Positions 19,201 to 26,250 of a stretch of 36,269 nt of DNA are shown here, piece by piece. The notes under the pieces are model-generated. The model made no database searches, had not been told where the DNA came from, and saw only the letters and a program-made list of their open reading frames with translations. Made by a program: the position numbers and the translations under genes. The stretch comes from JAFIHK01 sp041441455. GTDB taxonomy: Bacteria > Bacteroidota > Bacteroidia > Bacteroidales > UBA932. The stretch is from positions 1-36,269 of the forward strand of contig JASDTB010000004.1 of the NCBI GenBank assembly GCA_041441455.1, written 5' to 3'. The first letter of the stretch is position 1, and every line of letters starts with the position of its first letter.

Positions 19201-19488
19201 ACTTGTGATGAACTTGCTGAGGGTCTATCTAGCTATTATACTTCGGTAGATAAAGGAAAAGAGTTAGTTAATATCTCTAACCTTAAGGGAACGCTCTCTA
19301 AAATTACTGGTTTTTCTAAAGATGAGATTTCAAATATTTTAAAGAGAGAATCAAAGAGCCTTATGCTAGAAAACATCGACACCGATAGACCTCTTACCCG
19401 AATCGAGATTGCAGTCATTCTAGATAGAATAGCTGATCCATTTGGCTCATTCGAAATCGATATTTTTGGAGAACTAAAACTGAATTAG
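16249..19488 (+). CDS. Fusion: calcineurin-like phosphoesterase plus FAD-dependent oxidoreductase
   Basis: A 1079-residue secreted protein with two normally separate enzymes. The signal peptide ends near IQA (23). A beta-sandwich N domain (about 25-100) precedes a metallophosphoesterase with metal-binding motifs D119-x-Q (ADPQVW), GD156, GNHD (184-187) and GHTH (307-310). A MetallophosC-like domain runs to about 475. The frame then continues, without stop or shift, into an FAD_oxidored-type flavoprotein: GGGTSG dinucleotide fold (491-496), LIDGTELGD (624-632) and ESRRIDG (799-805). Residues from about 945 (THPHFAAMQRIGVTGIIKGKG) resemble S-layer-homology-like tails. It follows the epimerase gene by 10 bases. 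The signal is Sec-like without twin arginine, unusual for an exported flavoprotein. The reaction is unknown. Confidence 0.88.
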   Translation: MKSLKRLIFVLLLSVTTSLTIQAAVITGQVRTKGSPISGVVVTDGYSVTKSDKNGMYKLTASEKASFVYISIPSGYSVKAENSVPQFFQKINPAKIKYDFELTKKPVSDKNHGFVVIADPQVWAGKEFSRLRSSVEDIKNEISGLNRPLHGICCGDIVSNDHSLYGEYNKVIEGSGLQFFSVMGNHDMTLYGRSMETSQKRYEETFGPAYYSYNVGDIHYVALNDNFYIARDYFYIGYLEERQFAWLEKDLANVKKGSTVVITLHIPTSCEPKDRAEFRYDRAGNTMTNHKALYDLVKEYNVHILSGHTHTAFNQQINANLYEHVTPALSGAWWQGSLCTDGTPAGYSVFEANGSELKWYYKSVGYDKSHQMRLYDGEKISEYKGYIVANIWNADESWSVEMSENGSDPIKMERFQSYDAAAKLMYSDRSKMDHKWIYPSAADHFYRAVPKSNSSIIEVIAKDRFGNTYKQTLSRSGSLLSGDVFDVLVIGGGTSGTAAAIQASRNGVKTLLAEEFEWLGGMLTSAGVSAVDGNYNLKGGLWGEFRDSLARHYGSEAALATGWVSRILFEPSVGNRIFQNIAAKERNLTLSFKTGLKGFTKVGDLWKVELIKNGQTVQVFAKYLIDGTELGDVAKRAGVRYDIGMDSKLVTGEVIAPESENDIIQDLTYAMILKEYDRDMTIAKPEGYNPSLFYCSTKNEKCTHPKEMQRLWSKDMMITYGKLPNKKYMINWPIEGNDFYVNMIEMTQEQRVDALKQAKNMSLCFLYYIQTELGFKNLGIADDEFPTADKFPFIAYHRESRRIDGLVRFTLSHVTDPYTQKEKLYRTAVGVGDYPVDHHHTRYSGWSELPDLHFFPVPSYGFPLGIMIPKGVDGLIVAEKSVSVTNIVNGSTRLQPVVLQIGQAAGALAALAVKKSLSPSAVSVRDVQRAILSAGGYLLPYLDLPATHPHFAAMQRIGVTGIIKGKGMNKGWENQTWFLKDSVMTCDELAEGLSSYYTSVDKGKELVNISNLKGTLSKITGFSKDEISNILKRESKSLMLENIDTDRPLTRIEIAVILDRIADPFGSFEIDIFGELKLN

Positions 19489-19492
19489 AAAA

Positions 19493-20629
19493 ATGTTAAA
19501 AAAATTACTCAATACAACAATCTTACTGCTTTGTGCAGTTGGTCTTTTTGCTAAAAGCGCAAATGAAAACATTGCGCCTGACAAAGTATTATTTATTAAA
19601 GCGGATTCTCCAGAGATCAGATATACAGGACGTGTAGTGAAGTCTCAAAATGGAGAAGTTACATTTAACTGGAGCGGAACCTATTTCGAAACCTCATTTA
19701 CTGGAAGATATTTTGCGATGAAGGCATCTGATACAAAAAAGAATTATTACAATGTCTTTATCGATGATCAGACTCCTTTTGTTGTAACTGTCTCTGGTAC
19801 TGATTCTTTAGTTGTGTTTGCAAAGGATCTGAAAAAGGGGACTCATAAAATAAGAGTGCAAAAAAGGACTGAGGGAGAACAAGGGAAAACCACTATTCAC
19901 TCATTTATTCTAAGCAAGGGAGCTCGTCTTATTAATCCAGGGATTGAAAGAAAGAGACGAATTGAATTTATAGGTAATTCAATCACTGCTGGCTATGGAA
20001 CTGAGGGTAAGACTAAAACAGAACCCTTTAAACCTGAAACAGAAAATTGTAATTACGCTTATGGTTGTATAATTTCAAGATTCTTTGATGCTGATTATAC
20101 TTTGATTGCCCATTCGGGTAGAGGTGCTGCAAGGAACTACGGCGACACAGCTCGCGTATCTAAGGTTTCTATGAAGGATTTAATGCTTTATACATACGAT
20201 GAGGATAGGTTGAAAAACTGGGATTTTCGTGATTTTAAATGGAATTTTAAAGAGTATAGACCAGATTTAGTAGTTATTAATCTTGGTTCTAACGATTTTT
20301 CTACAAAGCCTCATCCGCTCAAAGAGGAGTTTCTTGGTGCTTATGATAAAATTATTAATCAAATAAGAGAGAATTATGGAGACGTTAAGATTCTTTGCGT
20401 TGCCCCTCCAAAAGGAAATGCATTTGATTATTTAAGAGAGTTTTGCATAGAGAGGAAAGATCCAAATATCCATTTTGCAGCATATCTAAACGGAGTCTAC
20501 AATAACGATTCCGACCAAGGTTCATCTGGCCACCCTAACTTTACCGGTCAACGTAAGATCGCAATGACCCTAATCCCTCATATCTCAAGCATAATGGGTT
20601 GGGAAATAGACCAAAAAGTTGTTTACTAA
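19493..20629 (+). CDS. CE2-like carbohydrate esterase (beta-sandwich plus SGNH domain)
   Basis: A 378-residue secreted esterase. After a signal peptide (1 to about 20) comes an N-terminal jelly-roll domain (about 30-145; FNWSGTYFETSFTGRYFAMK) as in carbohydrate esterase family 2, then an SGNH domain with Ser163 in GNSITAGYG, Gly209 in SGRGAARNYGD, Asn267 in LGSNDFST and His347 in SGHPNFTG. Family 2 enzymes remove acetyl groups, often from O-6 of hexose residues (family knowledge). It is the last gene of the PUL operon, four bases after the fusion gene and just ahead of a strong terminator. A second esterase besides that at 13430 suggests a heavily acetylated glycan. Confidence 0.87.
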   Translation: MLKKLLNTTILLLCAVGLFAKSANENIAPDKVLFIKADSPEIRYTGRVVKSQNGEVTFNWSGTYFETSFTGRYFAMKASDTKKNYYNVFIDDQTPFVVTVSGTDSLVVFAKDLKKGTHKIRVQKRTEGEQGKTTIHSFILSKGARLINPGIERKRRIEFIGNSITAGYGTEGKTKTEPFKPETENCNYAYGCIISRFFDADYTLIAHSGRGAARNYGDTARVSKVSMKDLMLYTYDEDRLKNWDFRDFKWNFKEYRPDLVVINLGSNDFSTKPHPLKEEFLGAYDKIINQIRENYGDVKILCVAPPKGNAFDYLREFCIERKDPNIHFAAYLNGVYNNDSDQGSSGHPNFTGQRKIAMTLIPHISSIMGWEIDQKVVY

Positions 20630-20664
20630 ATTAGTCTAACCAGAGACTAAATTCTATTTATAAT

Positions 20665-20724
20665 AAAATCGCTAAAGAAAATAATTGCAATTAAAAGCAA
20701 TTTAAATCTTTAGCGATTTTTTTT
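20665..20724. terminator. Strong, probably bidirectional terminator
   Basis: A 14-pair stem joins AAAATCGCTAAAGA (20665-20678) to TCTTTAGCGATTTT (20707-20720), followed by more T (run 20717-20724). A nested hairpin AATTGC/GCAATT (20683-20688, 20697-20702) sits in its loop. It lies between convergent genes ending at 20629 and 20751 and could serve both. Confidence 0.88.
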
Positions 20725-20750
20725 ATAGAATAGATGATTCTCTAGAAAAA

Positions 20751-21305
20751 TTATTTGCTGATGGCTTTTAAAATAGTGTTTTCGAGGATGCCTGTTGATG
20801 CTGACTCAATTTGAGAGTATCGACTATCCTCTGTCGTGTGTGAACCAGCTTCATAGATGCATTTTAGTTCTGTCATAAAGACAGAGACAGACACTTTACC
20901 TCCCTCTTCTTTGAAACGTACTGTTAATGTTCCCTTAATATTTTGAGGTGTCACACGTCTACCCCGAATCTCTTTAAAGTCGGCAATAACAACATAAGCT
21001 GCCGGATTCTCTAAACGTCCATCCTTTGTCTCGTAGGTGAATGAATCAGAAAAATCAATTGTCTCCGAAACAAGTATCCCATCTTTTTTAGACGCAATTT
21101 TAAAAATCGAAATTCCGCAAGAGTCAAGCGCAGTAATTACTCTATTCCAAGCAGACTCCTTGTCTAATGCCACAGAGTTTGTGTATGGAGCCTTGTTGTA
21201 ACTACTTTTAAGGTACATATTGGCAGAGGTACAAGATCCTAATGAAATAATTACTAAAGCAGAAACCAGGATTGGCAGTTTAGTGGTTAAAAATCTCTTT
21301 GTCAT
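20751..21305 (-). CDS. Lipoprotein of unknown function
   Basis: A 184-residue protein with lipobox LGS-C (Cys25). The mature part is a mixed alpha/beta domain of about 150 residues with strands such as GILVSETIDFSDSF, AAYVVIADFKEI and IKGTLTVRFKEE. I do not recognise a family with certainty; the size and strand order recall small Bacteroidota lipoproteins with a BamC-like or DUF-type fold. It is last in the leftward operon, 19 bases after the aminotransferase gene, and reads into the shared terminator. No catalytic residues can be named. Confidence 0.75.
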   Translation of the reverse strand: MTKRFLTTKLPILVSALVIISLGSCTSANMYLKSSYNKAPYTNSVALDKESAWNRVITALDSCGISIFKIASKKDGILVSETIDFSDSFTYETKDGRLENPAAYVVIADFKEIRGRRVTPQNIKGTLTVRFKEEGGKVSVSVFMTELKCIYEAGSHTTEDSRYSQIESASTGILENTILKAISK

Positions 21306-21324
21306 GGTCTTATTATATTATGGT

Positions 21325-22503
21325 TTAGATGGAGTTAAATGTAGTGATGATCTTATTCAGACCCTCTTCTAAAACAGATCGTTGAGTTCCAATGTTCATT
21401 CTCATGAAACCTTCTCCACTTAGCCCAAATGAGAGGCCGTCGTTTAATCCAACTTTGGAGACATTTATCAATCTGTCGTATACCTCTTTGTGAGATAATC
21501 CGGATTGTCTGAAATCTAACCAAAGTAGAAACGAACCCTCCGGTTTGTAAAAGGCAACAGTCGGTAAATTGGATTTTAAAGAGTTGTAGGTGTAATCAAT
21601 GTTCCCTTCGAGGTATTGTTTAAGCAGATCGAGCCATTCGCCTCCATGTCTGTAAGCAGCCTCCATTGTCATATGAGCAAAGACATTTCCCAGCTCGAGA
21701 TGGTATTGATGGAGGATCTTGTTGAATTTGCTTCTCAAAGAGTCGTTAGAGATAACCATTACAGAGTTCATCATCCCTGCAATATTAAATGTTTTGCTTG
21801 GAGCCATAGCTGTAATTGTAATTGCAGAAATCTCTTCTGAAATAGATGCCATTACAGTATGTTTGTTGCCATACAAAGCTAAATCACAGTGAATTTCATC
21901 CGAAAAAATAAGAACTCCATGCTTTAAACAAAGCTCTCCAATTTTAGACAACTCCTCTTTCGTCCAAACTCTTCCCACAGGATTATGCGAATTACATAAA
22001 ATATACATCTTTACTCCAGAGGCCAACTGCTTTTCAAAAGCATCAAAGTCATATGTATATCTACCTTCTGCATCTAAATACAAATCGCAAGTAACAAGCT
22101 CCCTTTCAAAGTCTTTTACAATTGAGTGAAATGGCGGATAGACGGGAGTGCTGATCATTATCTTGTCTCCTTTAGAAGAGAAGACATCCACTGCAAGGGA
22201 GAGGGCCGTAACTATTCCAGGAGAAGAGGTCATCCACTTGAGGTTAGGTCTCCAATCGTAACGAAGTTGGCACCATTCAGCAAATGCCTCTAGTGAAGAC
22301 TCTGGGCGGAAGGTGTATCCAAAGACACCATATCTGCTAAACTCTTCCGCAGCTTTAATTACTGCAGGGGGGACCATAAAATCCATGTCTGCTACCCACA
22401 TGGGTAACAGGTCATCGGTACCAAAAAACGCCCTTCGACCATCATATTTGACCGAAGAGCGTCCATTTCTATTGGTTTTAATATCGAAATATCCGAGATT
22501 CAC
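21325..22503 (-). CDS. PatB/MalY-family PLP-dependent C-S lyase / aminotransferase
   Basis: A 392-residue fold-type I PLP enzyme. Visible motifs are LPMWVADMDF (33-42), SPGIVTAL near the cofactor, NSHNPVGRVW (171-180), SDEIHCDL with Asp202 and Lys237 in APSKTFNIAG, the Schiff-base lysine. The MWVADMDF and SDEIHCDL forms are characteristic of the PatB/MalY cystathionine beta-lyase group, which cleaves cystathionine or cysteine to pyruvate, ammonia and thiol or sulfide. The ATG lies one base downstream (in the direction of reading) of the YbjQ-type stop, so they are co-transcribed. With OPT and PepT upstream it may use sulfur amino acids freed from peptides; that is inference. Confidence 0.88.
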   Translation of the reverse strand: MNLGYFDIKTNRNGRSSVKYDGRRAFFGTDDLLPMWVADMDFMVPPAVIKAAEEFSRYGVFGYTFRPESSLEAFAEWCQLRYDWRPNLKWMTSSPGIVTALSLAVDVFSSKGDKIMISTPVYPPFHSIVKDFERELVTCDLYLDAEGRYTYDFDAFEKQLASGVKMYILCNSHNPVGRVWTKEELSKIGELCLKHGVLIFSDEIHCDLALYGNKHTVMASISEEISAITITAMAPSKTFNIAGMMNSVMVISNDSLRSKFNKILHQYHLELGNVFAHMTMEAAYRHGGEWLDLLKQYLEGNIDYTYNSLKSNLPTVAFYKPEGSFLLWLDFRQSGLSHKEVYDRLINVSKVGLNDGLSFGLSGEGFMRMNIGTQRSVLEEGLNKIITTFNSI

Positions 22504-22504
22504 C

Positions 22505-22819
22505 TTATTTAATTTTTACTGCAGTACCGGCAGCGGTTACCATTAGCATTGAGTTGCCAACAGTCTCGTAATCTAAATCAATTCCAATCACTGCATTTGC
22601 ACCCATTGCTTGAGCTTGTAAAGTCATCTCTCTAATTGCCTCCTCTTTAGCCTCTTTCAAGACTCTTTCGTAAGAACCAGAGCGACCTCCAATAATATCT
22701 GTTATACCAGCGAGAAAATCTTTAAAGATATTTGCGCCAATGATTGTTTCGCCCGAAACTATACCGTAGTAGATTTCAATCTCTCTACCTTGAATGTGTG
22801 ATGTTGTAGTCAATAACAT
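22505..22819 (-). CDS. YbjQ/UPF0145-family protein
   Basis: A 104-residue cytosolic protein of the heavy-metal-binding YbjQ family. The block EIEIYYGIVSGETIIGANIFKDFLAGITDIIGGRSGSYE and the stretch AQAMGANAVIGIDLDYETVG are diagnostic. Family members form pentameric rings; metal binding has been proposed, but the role is not established. Nearly full family length. It is in the middle of the leftward operon, 27 bases after pepT and directly before the C-S lyase gene. Confidence 0.92.
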   Translation of the reverse strand: MLLTTTSHIQGREIEIYYGIVSGETIIGANIFKDFLAGITDIIGGRSGSYERVLKEAKEEAIREMTLQAQAMGANAVIGIDLDYETVGNSMLMVTAAGTAVKIK

Positions 22820-22846
22820 AAGTACAATTTTTTATACAATTTAAAA

Positions 22847-24082
22847 TTACTCTTGGGCATAAAGAGTCACAAGATTCAACATTACTTGCGACGCTTTTTC
22901 CATACTCTCTAAAGGAATGTATTCAAACTTGCCGTGGAAATTGTGTCCTCCAGCAAAAATATTAGGACAAGGGAGACCCATGAAAGATAACCTCGCTCCA
23001 TCCGTGCCTCCTCTAATTGGTTTGATGTGTGGTTTTATACCAGCCATCTCCATAGCACGAACGGCTTTTTCTACAATATGATAATGCGGCTCGACCTCTT
23101 TTCTCATATTATAATACTGATCCTTCATGTCTAATTTGAATGTACCTGATCCATATTTCTCATTCATAAAGTCGGTGCATTTTTGAATCAGCGACTTTTT
23201 CTCTTCAAATTTCTCAAATGAATGATCACGAATTATATATTGAATCATTGCCTGTTCAACTGTCCCATCGAAACGGACAATATGGAAAAATCCTTCGTAG
23301 TGCTGAGTAAATTCAGGTCTCTGATTTACTGGAAGTAAAGAATTGAACTCCGAAGCAAGCAATATTGCATTTACCATCTTGTCCTTAGCATAGCCTGGGT
23401 GAATGTTGCAGCCTTGAATGTAAACTTTTGCGCCAGCAGCATTAAAATTCTCATACTCAAGCTCTCCAATCTCTCCGCCATCGAAAGTATAAGCATACTC
23501 TGCACCAAATCGTGCTACATCAAACTTATCAACTCCTCTTCCAATCTCTTCATCTGGAGTGAATCCAATTTTTATCTCGCCATGCAAAAATTCAGGATGC
23601 GACATAATATATTGTACACCATACATTATCTCTGCAACACCAGCCTTATCATCTGCACCAAGCAGAGTTGTGCCATCGGTAGTGATAATTGTCTGCCCTT
23701 TATATTTTAATAATTCAGGGAAGTCTGCCACCTTTAGGCTAAGCTGTTTTTCGCTGTTAATAAGAATGTCCGACCCATCGTAGTCTTTTACGATTTGAGG
23801 ATTAACATTTGCACCGCTAGCATCAGGAGCTGTGTCGACATGCGCAATAAATCCTATCTTTTTTGCACTTTTTCCTTCAGGCAAATTCGAAGGAATCGTT
23901 GCCATAACATACCCATATTCATCTAGAGTTACATCGACAACACCTAATGCCTTTAACTCATCAACCAACATCGAAGAGAGTGCTAGTTGTTTATTTGTGC
24001 TAGGCTGAGACTCAGAATCTGGGTCAGATGCAGTGTCAACCTTAACATATCTTAAAAATTTATCTAGTATTGATTCCATCAT
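22847..24082 (-). CDS. pepT: Peptidase T (tripeptide aminopeptidase)
   Basis: A 411-residue M20B metallopeptidase that removes the N-terminal residue of tripeptides in the cytosol. Zinc and catalytic residues are visible: His81 and Asp83 (IAHVDTAPDASG), Asp144 (LLGADDKAG), Glu178/Glu179 (FTPDEEIGRG) and Asp201 (YTFDGGEIGELEYENFNAAG). The DGGEIGELEYENFNAA block is specific to PepT within M20. Length is as usual for the family. Two adjacent ATG codons compete as start. It is seven bases after the OPT transporter gene, giving a peptide import and digestion pair. Confidence 0.95.
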   Translation of the reverse strand: MMESILDKFLRYVKVDTASDPDSESQPSTNKQLALSSMLVDELKALGVVDVTLDEYGYVMATIPSNLPEGKSAKKIGFIAHVDTAPDASGANVNPQIVKDYDGSDILINSEKQLSLKVADFPELLKYKGQTIITTDGTTLLGADDKAGVAEIMYGVQYIMSHPEFLHGEIKIGFTPDEEIGRGVDKFDVARFGAEYAYTFDGGEIGELEYENFNAAGAKVYIQGCNIHPGYAKDKMVNAILLASEFNSLLPVNQRPEFTQHYEGFFHIVRFDGTVEQAMIQYIIRDHSFEKFEEKKSLIQKCTDFMNEKYGSGTFKLDMKDQYYNMRKEVEPHYHIVEKAVRAMEMAGIKPHIKPIRGGTDGARLSFMGLPCPNIFAGGHNFHGKFEYIPLESMEKASQVMLNLVTLYAQE

Positions 24083-24089
24083 AATTAAT

Positions 24090-26090
24090 TTATTCGTTTT
24101 CTGGTTTTGCTCTCAAACTATCCCAAGCCAGATAAGCAATTATAATAATATACATTACTAATGCCAAACTAATCGCAGGCGAAGATTCAATCCACTCTTG
24201 GCTTATAATATTGATGCCGGAGAATCTTATAATTGCGCTGACAACTCCCATCAATGCACCACCGGCAATGAAGCCAGATGCAAGAAGTGTTCCTCTCTCT
24301 TTTCTAGCTGTATTAAGCTTTTCATCTTTCGATCTTGTAGAGACAAACCAAGCAATTGCTCCTCCAACCAATAGAGGAACGTTTAGCTCCATTGGAATAA
24401 ACATTCCAAGAGAGAATGCAAGTGCAGGAACACCAAAAGCAGTGAGAAGAATTGCAATGACAGCACCAATTCCATATAGTAACCATGGAGCACCACCGCC
24501 AGACATTAGAGGTTCGATAACGGCTGCCATAGCGTTAGCCTGTGGGGCAACTAGTGCATTATCGCCAGTAAAACCGTAAGTTTGATTAAGAATCATCATC
24601 ACTCCACCAACAGTAGCAGCGGCAACAAGGGTGCCTAGAAATTTAAAAGATTGTTGCTTCGCAGGGGTAGAGCCTAACCAATAACCAATTTTCAGGTCGG
24701 TAATAAATGCTCCAGATACAGACAGAGCGGTGCAGACAACACCTCCGATTATTAAAGCAGCAGTCATACCTGCAGTGCCCTTTAATCCCGATGCAACCAT
24801 AATAACAGATGCAAGAATCAAGGTCATAAGGGTCATTCCGCTTACAGGGTTAGTTCCAACAATCGCAATTGCATTTGCCGCAACAGTTGTGAAAAGGAAT
24901 GCAATAATTCCTACTACAACCAGAGCAATTATAGCATGATATAGATTATCGACAACTCCAAAATAGAAGAAGACAAAAGTAATCGCAAGAGTAACTAAAA
25001 TTCCTATAGCAATGATCTTCATAGGAATGTCGCGTTGAGTTCTCTCTACACTCTTATTTGCAGAGTGTTTTCCAGAAAGCTCTTTTGCTGCAAGTCCAAA
25101 TGCAGATTTAATAATAGATGAAGATCTGATAATTCCGATCACACCAGCTGTAGCGATACCTCCAATACCAATGTGTCTTGCATATGTTCTAAAGATCATC
25201 TCAGGAGACATGCTTCCGACAGTATCAGTTAGACCTGTATTCATTAAATCAATCACTTGAGCACCAAATAAAAGGTTCATTAATGGAATAATTACAAACC
25301 AAACCAAAAATGATCCACAGCATATAATGAAAGAGTATTTCAATCCGATAATATATCCAAGACCCAACACAGCAGAGCCAACATTCACCTTGAACACAAG
25401 TTTCGCTTTTTCTGCAATTGTCTCCCCAAAAGGAAGAACTCTTGTAGTGAAGATTTCCGACCACCAGCCAAACGTAGAGACAGCAAAATCATATATACCA
25501 CCAATAAGACCACTAATTAACAATAGTTTCGCGCCACTTCCGCCAGTCTCTCCGCTTACCAATACTTGGGTAGTAGCTGTAGCCTCAGGGAAAGGATATT
25601 TTCCGTGTTGATCAGAGACAAAATATTTTCTAAATGGAATAAGGAAAAGGATTCCAAGAACACCTCCGAGTAGAGAACTTACGAAGACCTTGAAAAAGTC
25701 AACAGTCAAATCGGGATATTTTGCTTGTAAAATATAAAGAGCGGGAAGAGTAAAGATTGCTCCAGCAACAACTGCTCCCGAACAAGCACCGATCGATTGA
25801 ATAATGATGTTTTCTCCAAGTGCCCCTTTTCTTTTCAGTGCTCCAGATAGACCTACTGCAATGATTGCTATCGGAATAGCCGCTTCAAATACTTGACCTA
25901 CTTTAAGTCCAAGATATGCTGCAGCAGCAGAAAAGATGATAGACATCAATATACCCATCGACACAGACCATACATTTACTTCAGGATAATTTTTGTCTGG
26001 AGACATAAGTGGTTTATACACTTCGCCTTGCTTTAATTCTCTATAAGCGTTTTCTGGTAAGCCTTTCGGCTTTGTTTTCGAACTTTCCAT
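24090..26090 (-). CDS. OPT-family oligopeptide transporter
   Basis: A 666-residue inner-membrane protein with about 14 or more hydrophobic helices, resembling bacterial OPT/YSL transporters (for example AAAAYLGLKVGQVFEAAIPIAI in the first helices and DLKIGYWLGSTPAKQQSFKFLGT in the second half). It should import small peptides with protons. The ATG at 26090 is chosen: the reading frame stays open upstream to a TTG at 26189 and an ATG at 26123, but a -7 element at 26118-26111 would place transcription start near 26104, so the longer forms would not be translated from it. It is first in a five-gene leftward operon and divergent from the arginine operon. Confidence 0.92.
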   Translation of the reverse strand: MESSKTKPKGLPENAYRELKQGEVYKPLMSPDKNYPEVNVWSVSMGILMSIIFSAAAAYLGLKVGQVFEAAIPIAIIAVGLSGALKRKGALGENIIIQSIGACSGAVVAGAIFTLPALYILQAKYPDLTVDFFKVFVSSLLGGVLGILFLIPFRKYFVSDQHGKYPFPEATATTQVLVSGETGGSGAKLLLISGLIGGIYDFAVSTFGWWSEIFTTRVLPFGETIAEKAKLVFKVNVGSAVLGLGYIIGLKYSFIICCGSFLVWFVIIPLMNLLFGAQVIDLMNTGLTDTVGSMSPEMIFRTYARHIGIGGIATAGVIGIIRSSSIIKSAFGLAAKELSGKHSANKSVERTQRDIPMKIIAIGILVTLAITFVFFYFGVVDNLYHAIIALVVVGIIAFLFTTVAANAIAIVGTNPVSGMTLMTLILASVIMVASGLKGTAGMTAALIIGGVVCTALSVSGAFITDLKIGYWLGSTPAKQQSFKFLGTLVAAATVGGVMMILNQTYGFTGDNALVAPQANAMAAVIEPLMSGGGAPWLLYGIGAVIAILLTAFGVPALAFSLGMFIPMELNVPLLVGGAIAWFVSTRSKDEKLNTARKERGTLLASGFIAGGALMGVVSAIIRFSGINIISQEWIESSPAISLALVMYIIIIAYLAWDSLRAKPENE

Positions 26091-26110
26091 AATTTTTTCA
26101 GATTTTAAAT

Positions 26111-26118
26111 CAAAGATA
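26111..26118 (-). promoter_or_regulatory. -7 element for the OPT-pepT operon
   Basis: Minus-strand TATCTTTG matches TAnnTTTG. No TTTG lies at the expected -33 position. A start near 26104 gives a 5' UTR of about 13 bases. Confidence 0.5.
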
Positions 26119-26140
26119 GACATTTTATGAAATATTATTT

Positions 26141-26148
26141 TACCTTTG
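26141..26148 (+). promoter_or_regulatory. -7 element for the arginine operon
   Basis: TACCTTTG matches TAnnTTTG and is the same octamer as in the consensus promoter at 36183-36190. No clear TTTG at -33 was found. Predicted start is about 26153-26156, only a few bases before the leader-peptide ATG at 26158. Confidence 0.55.
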
Positions 26149-26177
26149 CCGCCACTTATGGATATTATTTGCCGCCA
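26145..26177. repeat. Two direct copies of TTTGCCGCCA, 23 bases apart
   Basis: TTTGCCGCCA occurs at 26145-26154 and 26168-26177, start to start 23 bases (about two helical turns). The first overlaps the -7 element and predicted start site, the second lies in leader codons 4-7. It is a candidate binding site for a regulator of the arginine operon, but may be chance or a duplicated promoter fragment. Confidence 0.5.
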
Positions 26178-26250
26178 TATTAACTTCAATCGTAAACACA
26201 GGCACGTCCGACGATGTGCCCGGGTGGCAACATTTTACAGTACGCTGTAA
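26158..26250 (+). CDS. Arginine-rich leader peptide of the arginine operon (putative)
   Basis: A 30-codon reading frame, ATG to TAA, between the promoter and the first gene of the arginine operon. Six of its 30 residues are arginine (positions 6, 12, 15, 18, 19, 22), with the core RKHRHVRRCAR at 12-22. The codons are CGC, CGT, AGG, CGA, CGA and CGG; AGA, the commonest arginine codon in the downstream genes I checked, is not used. The tandem CGA codons fall in the loop-proximal part of hairpin 26201-26220, and the TAA is in the 3' arm of hairpin 26235-26250. This is the layout of amino-acid biosynthetic leader peptides (trpL, hisL, ilvL), where ribosome stalling on scarce charged tRNA switches RNA structure. 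Its ATG is so close to the predicted transcription start that it may be translated from a leaderless message. No homologue is known to me. Confidence 0.65.
   Translation: MDIICRHINFNRKHRHVRRCARVATFYSTL

Noticed and set aside
737..20629. Sialic acid utilisation locus
   Set aside because: AGE epimerase, SGNH esterase, ROK and symporter are suggestive, but no sialidase or N-acetylneuraminate lyase is present.
24211..25611. Open frames on the plus strand opposite the OPT gene
   Set aside because: They are composition-driven shadows of a long membrane-protein gene, with no start context or family resemblance.
26091..26189. Longer N terminus for the OPT transporter (TTG 26189 or ATG 26123)
   Set aside because: The added residues are basic and uncharacteristic, and the region holds both divergent -7 elements.
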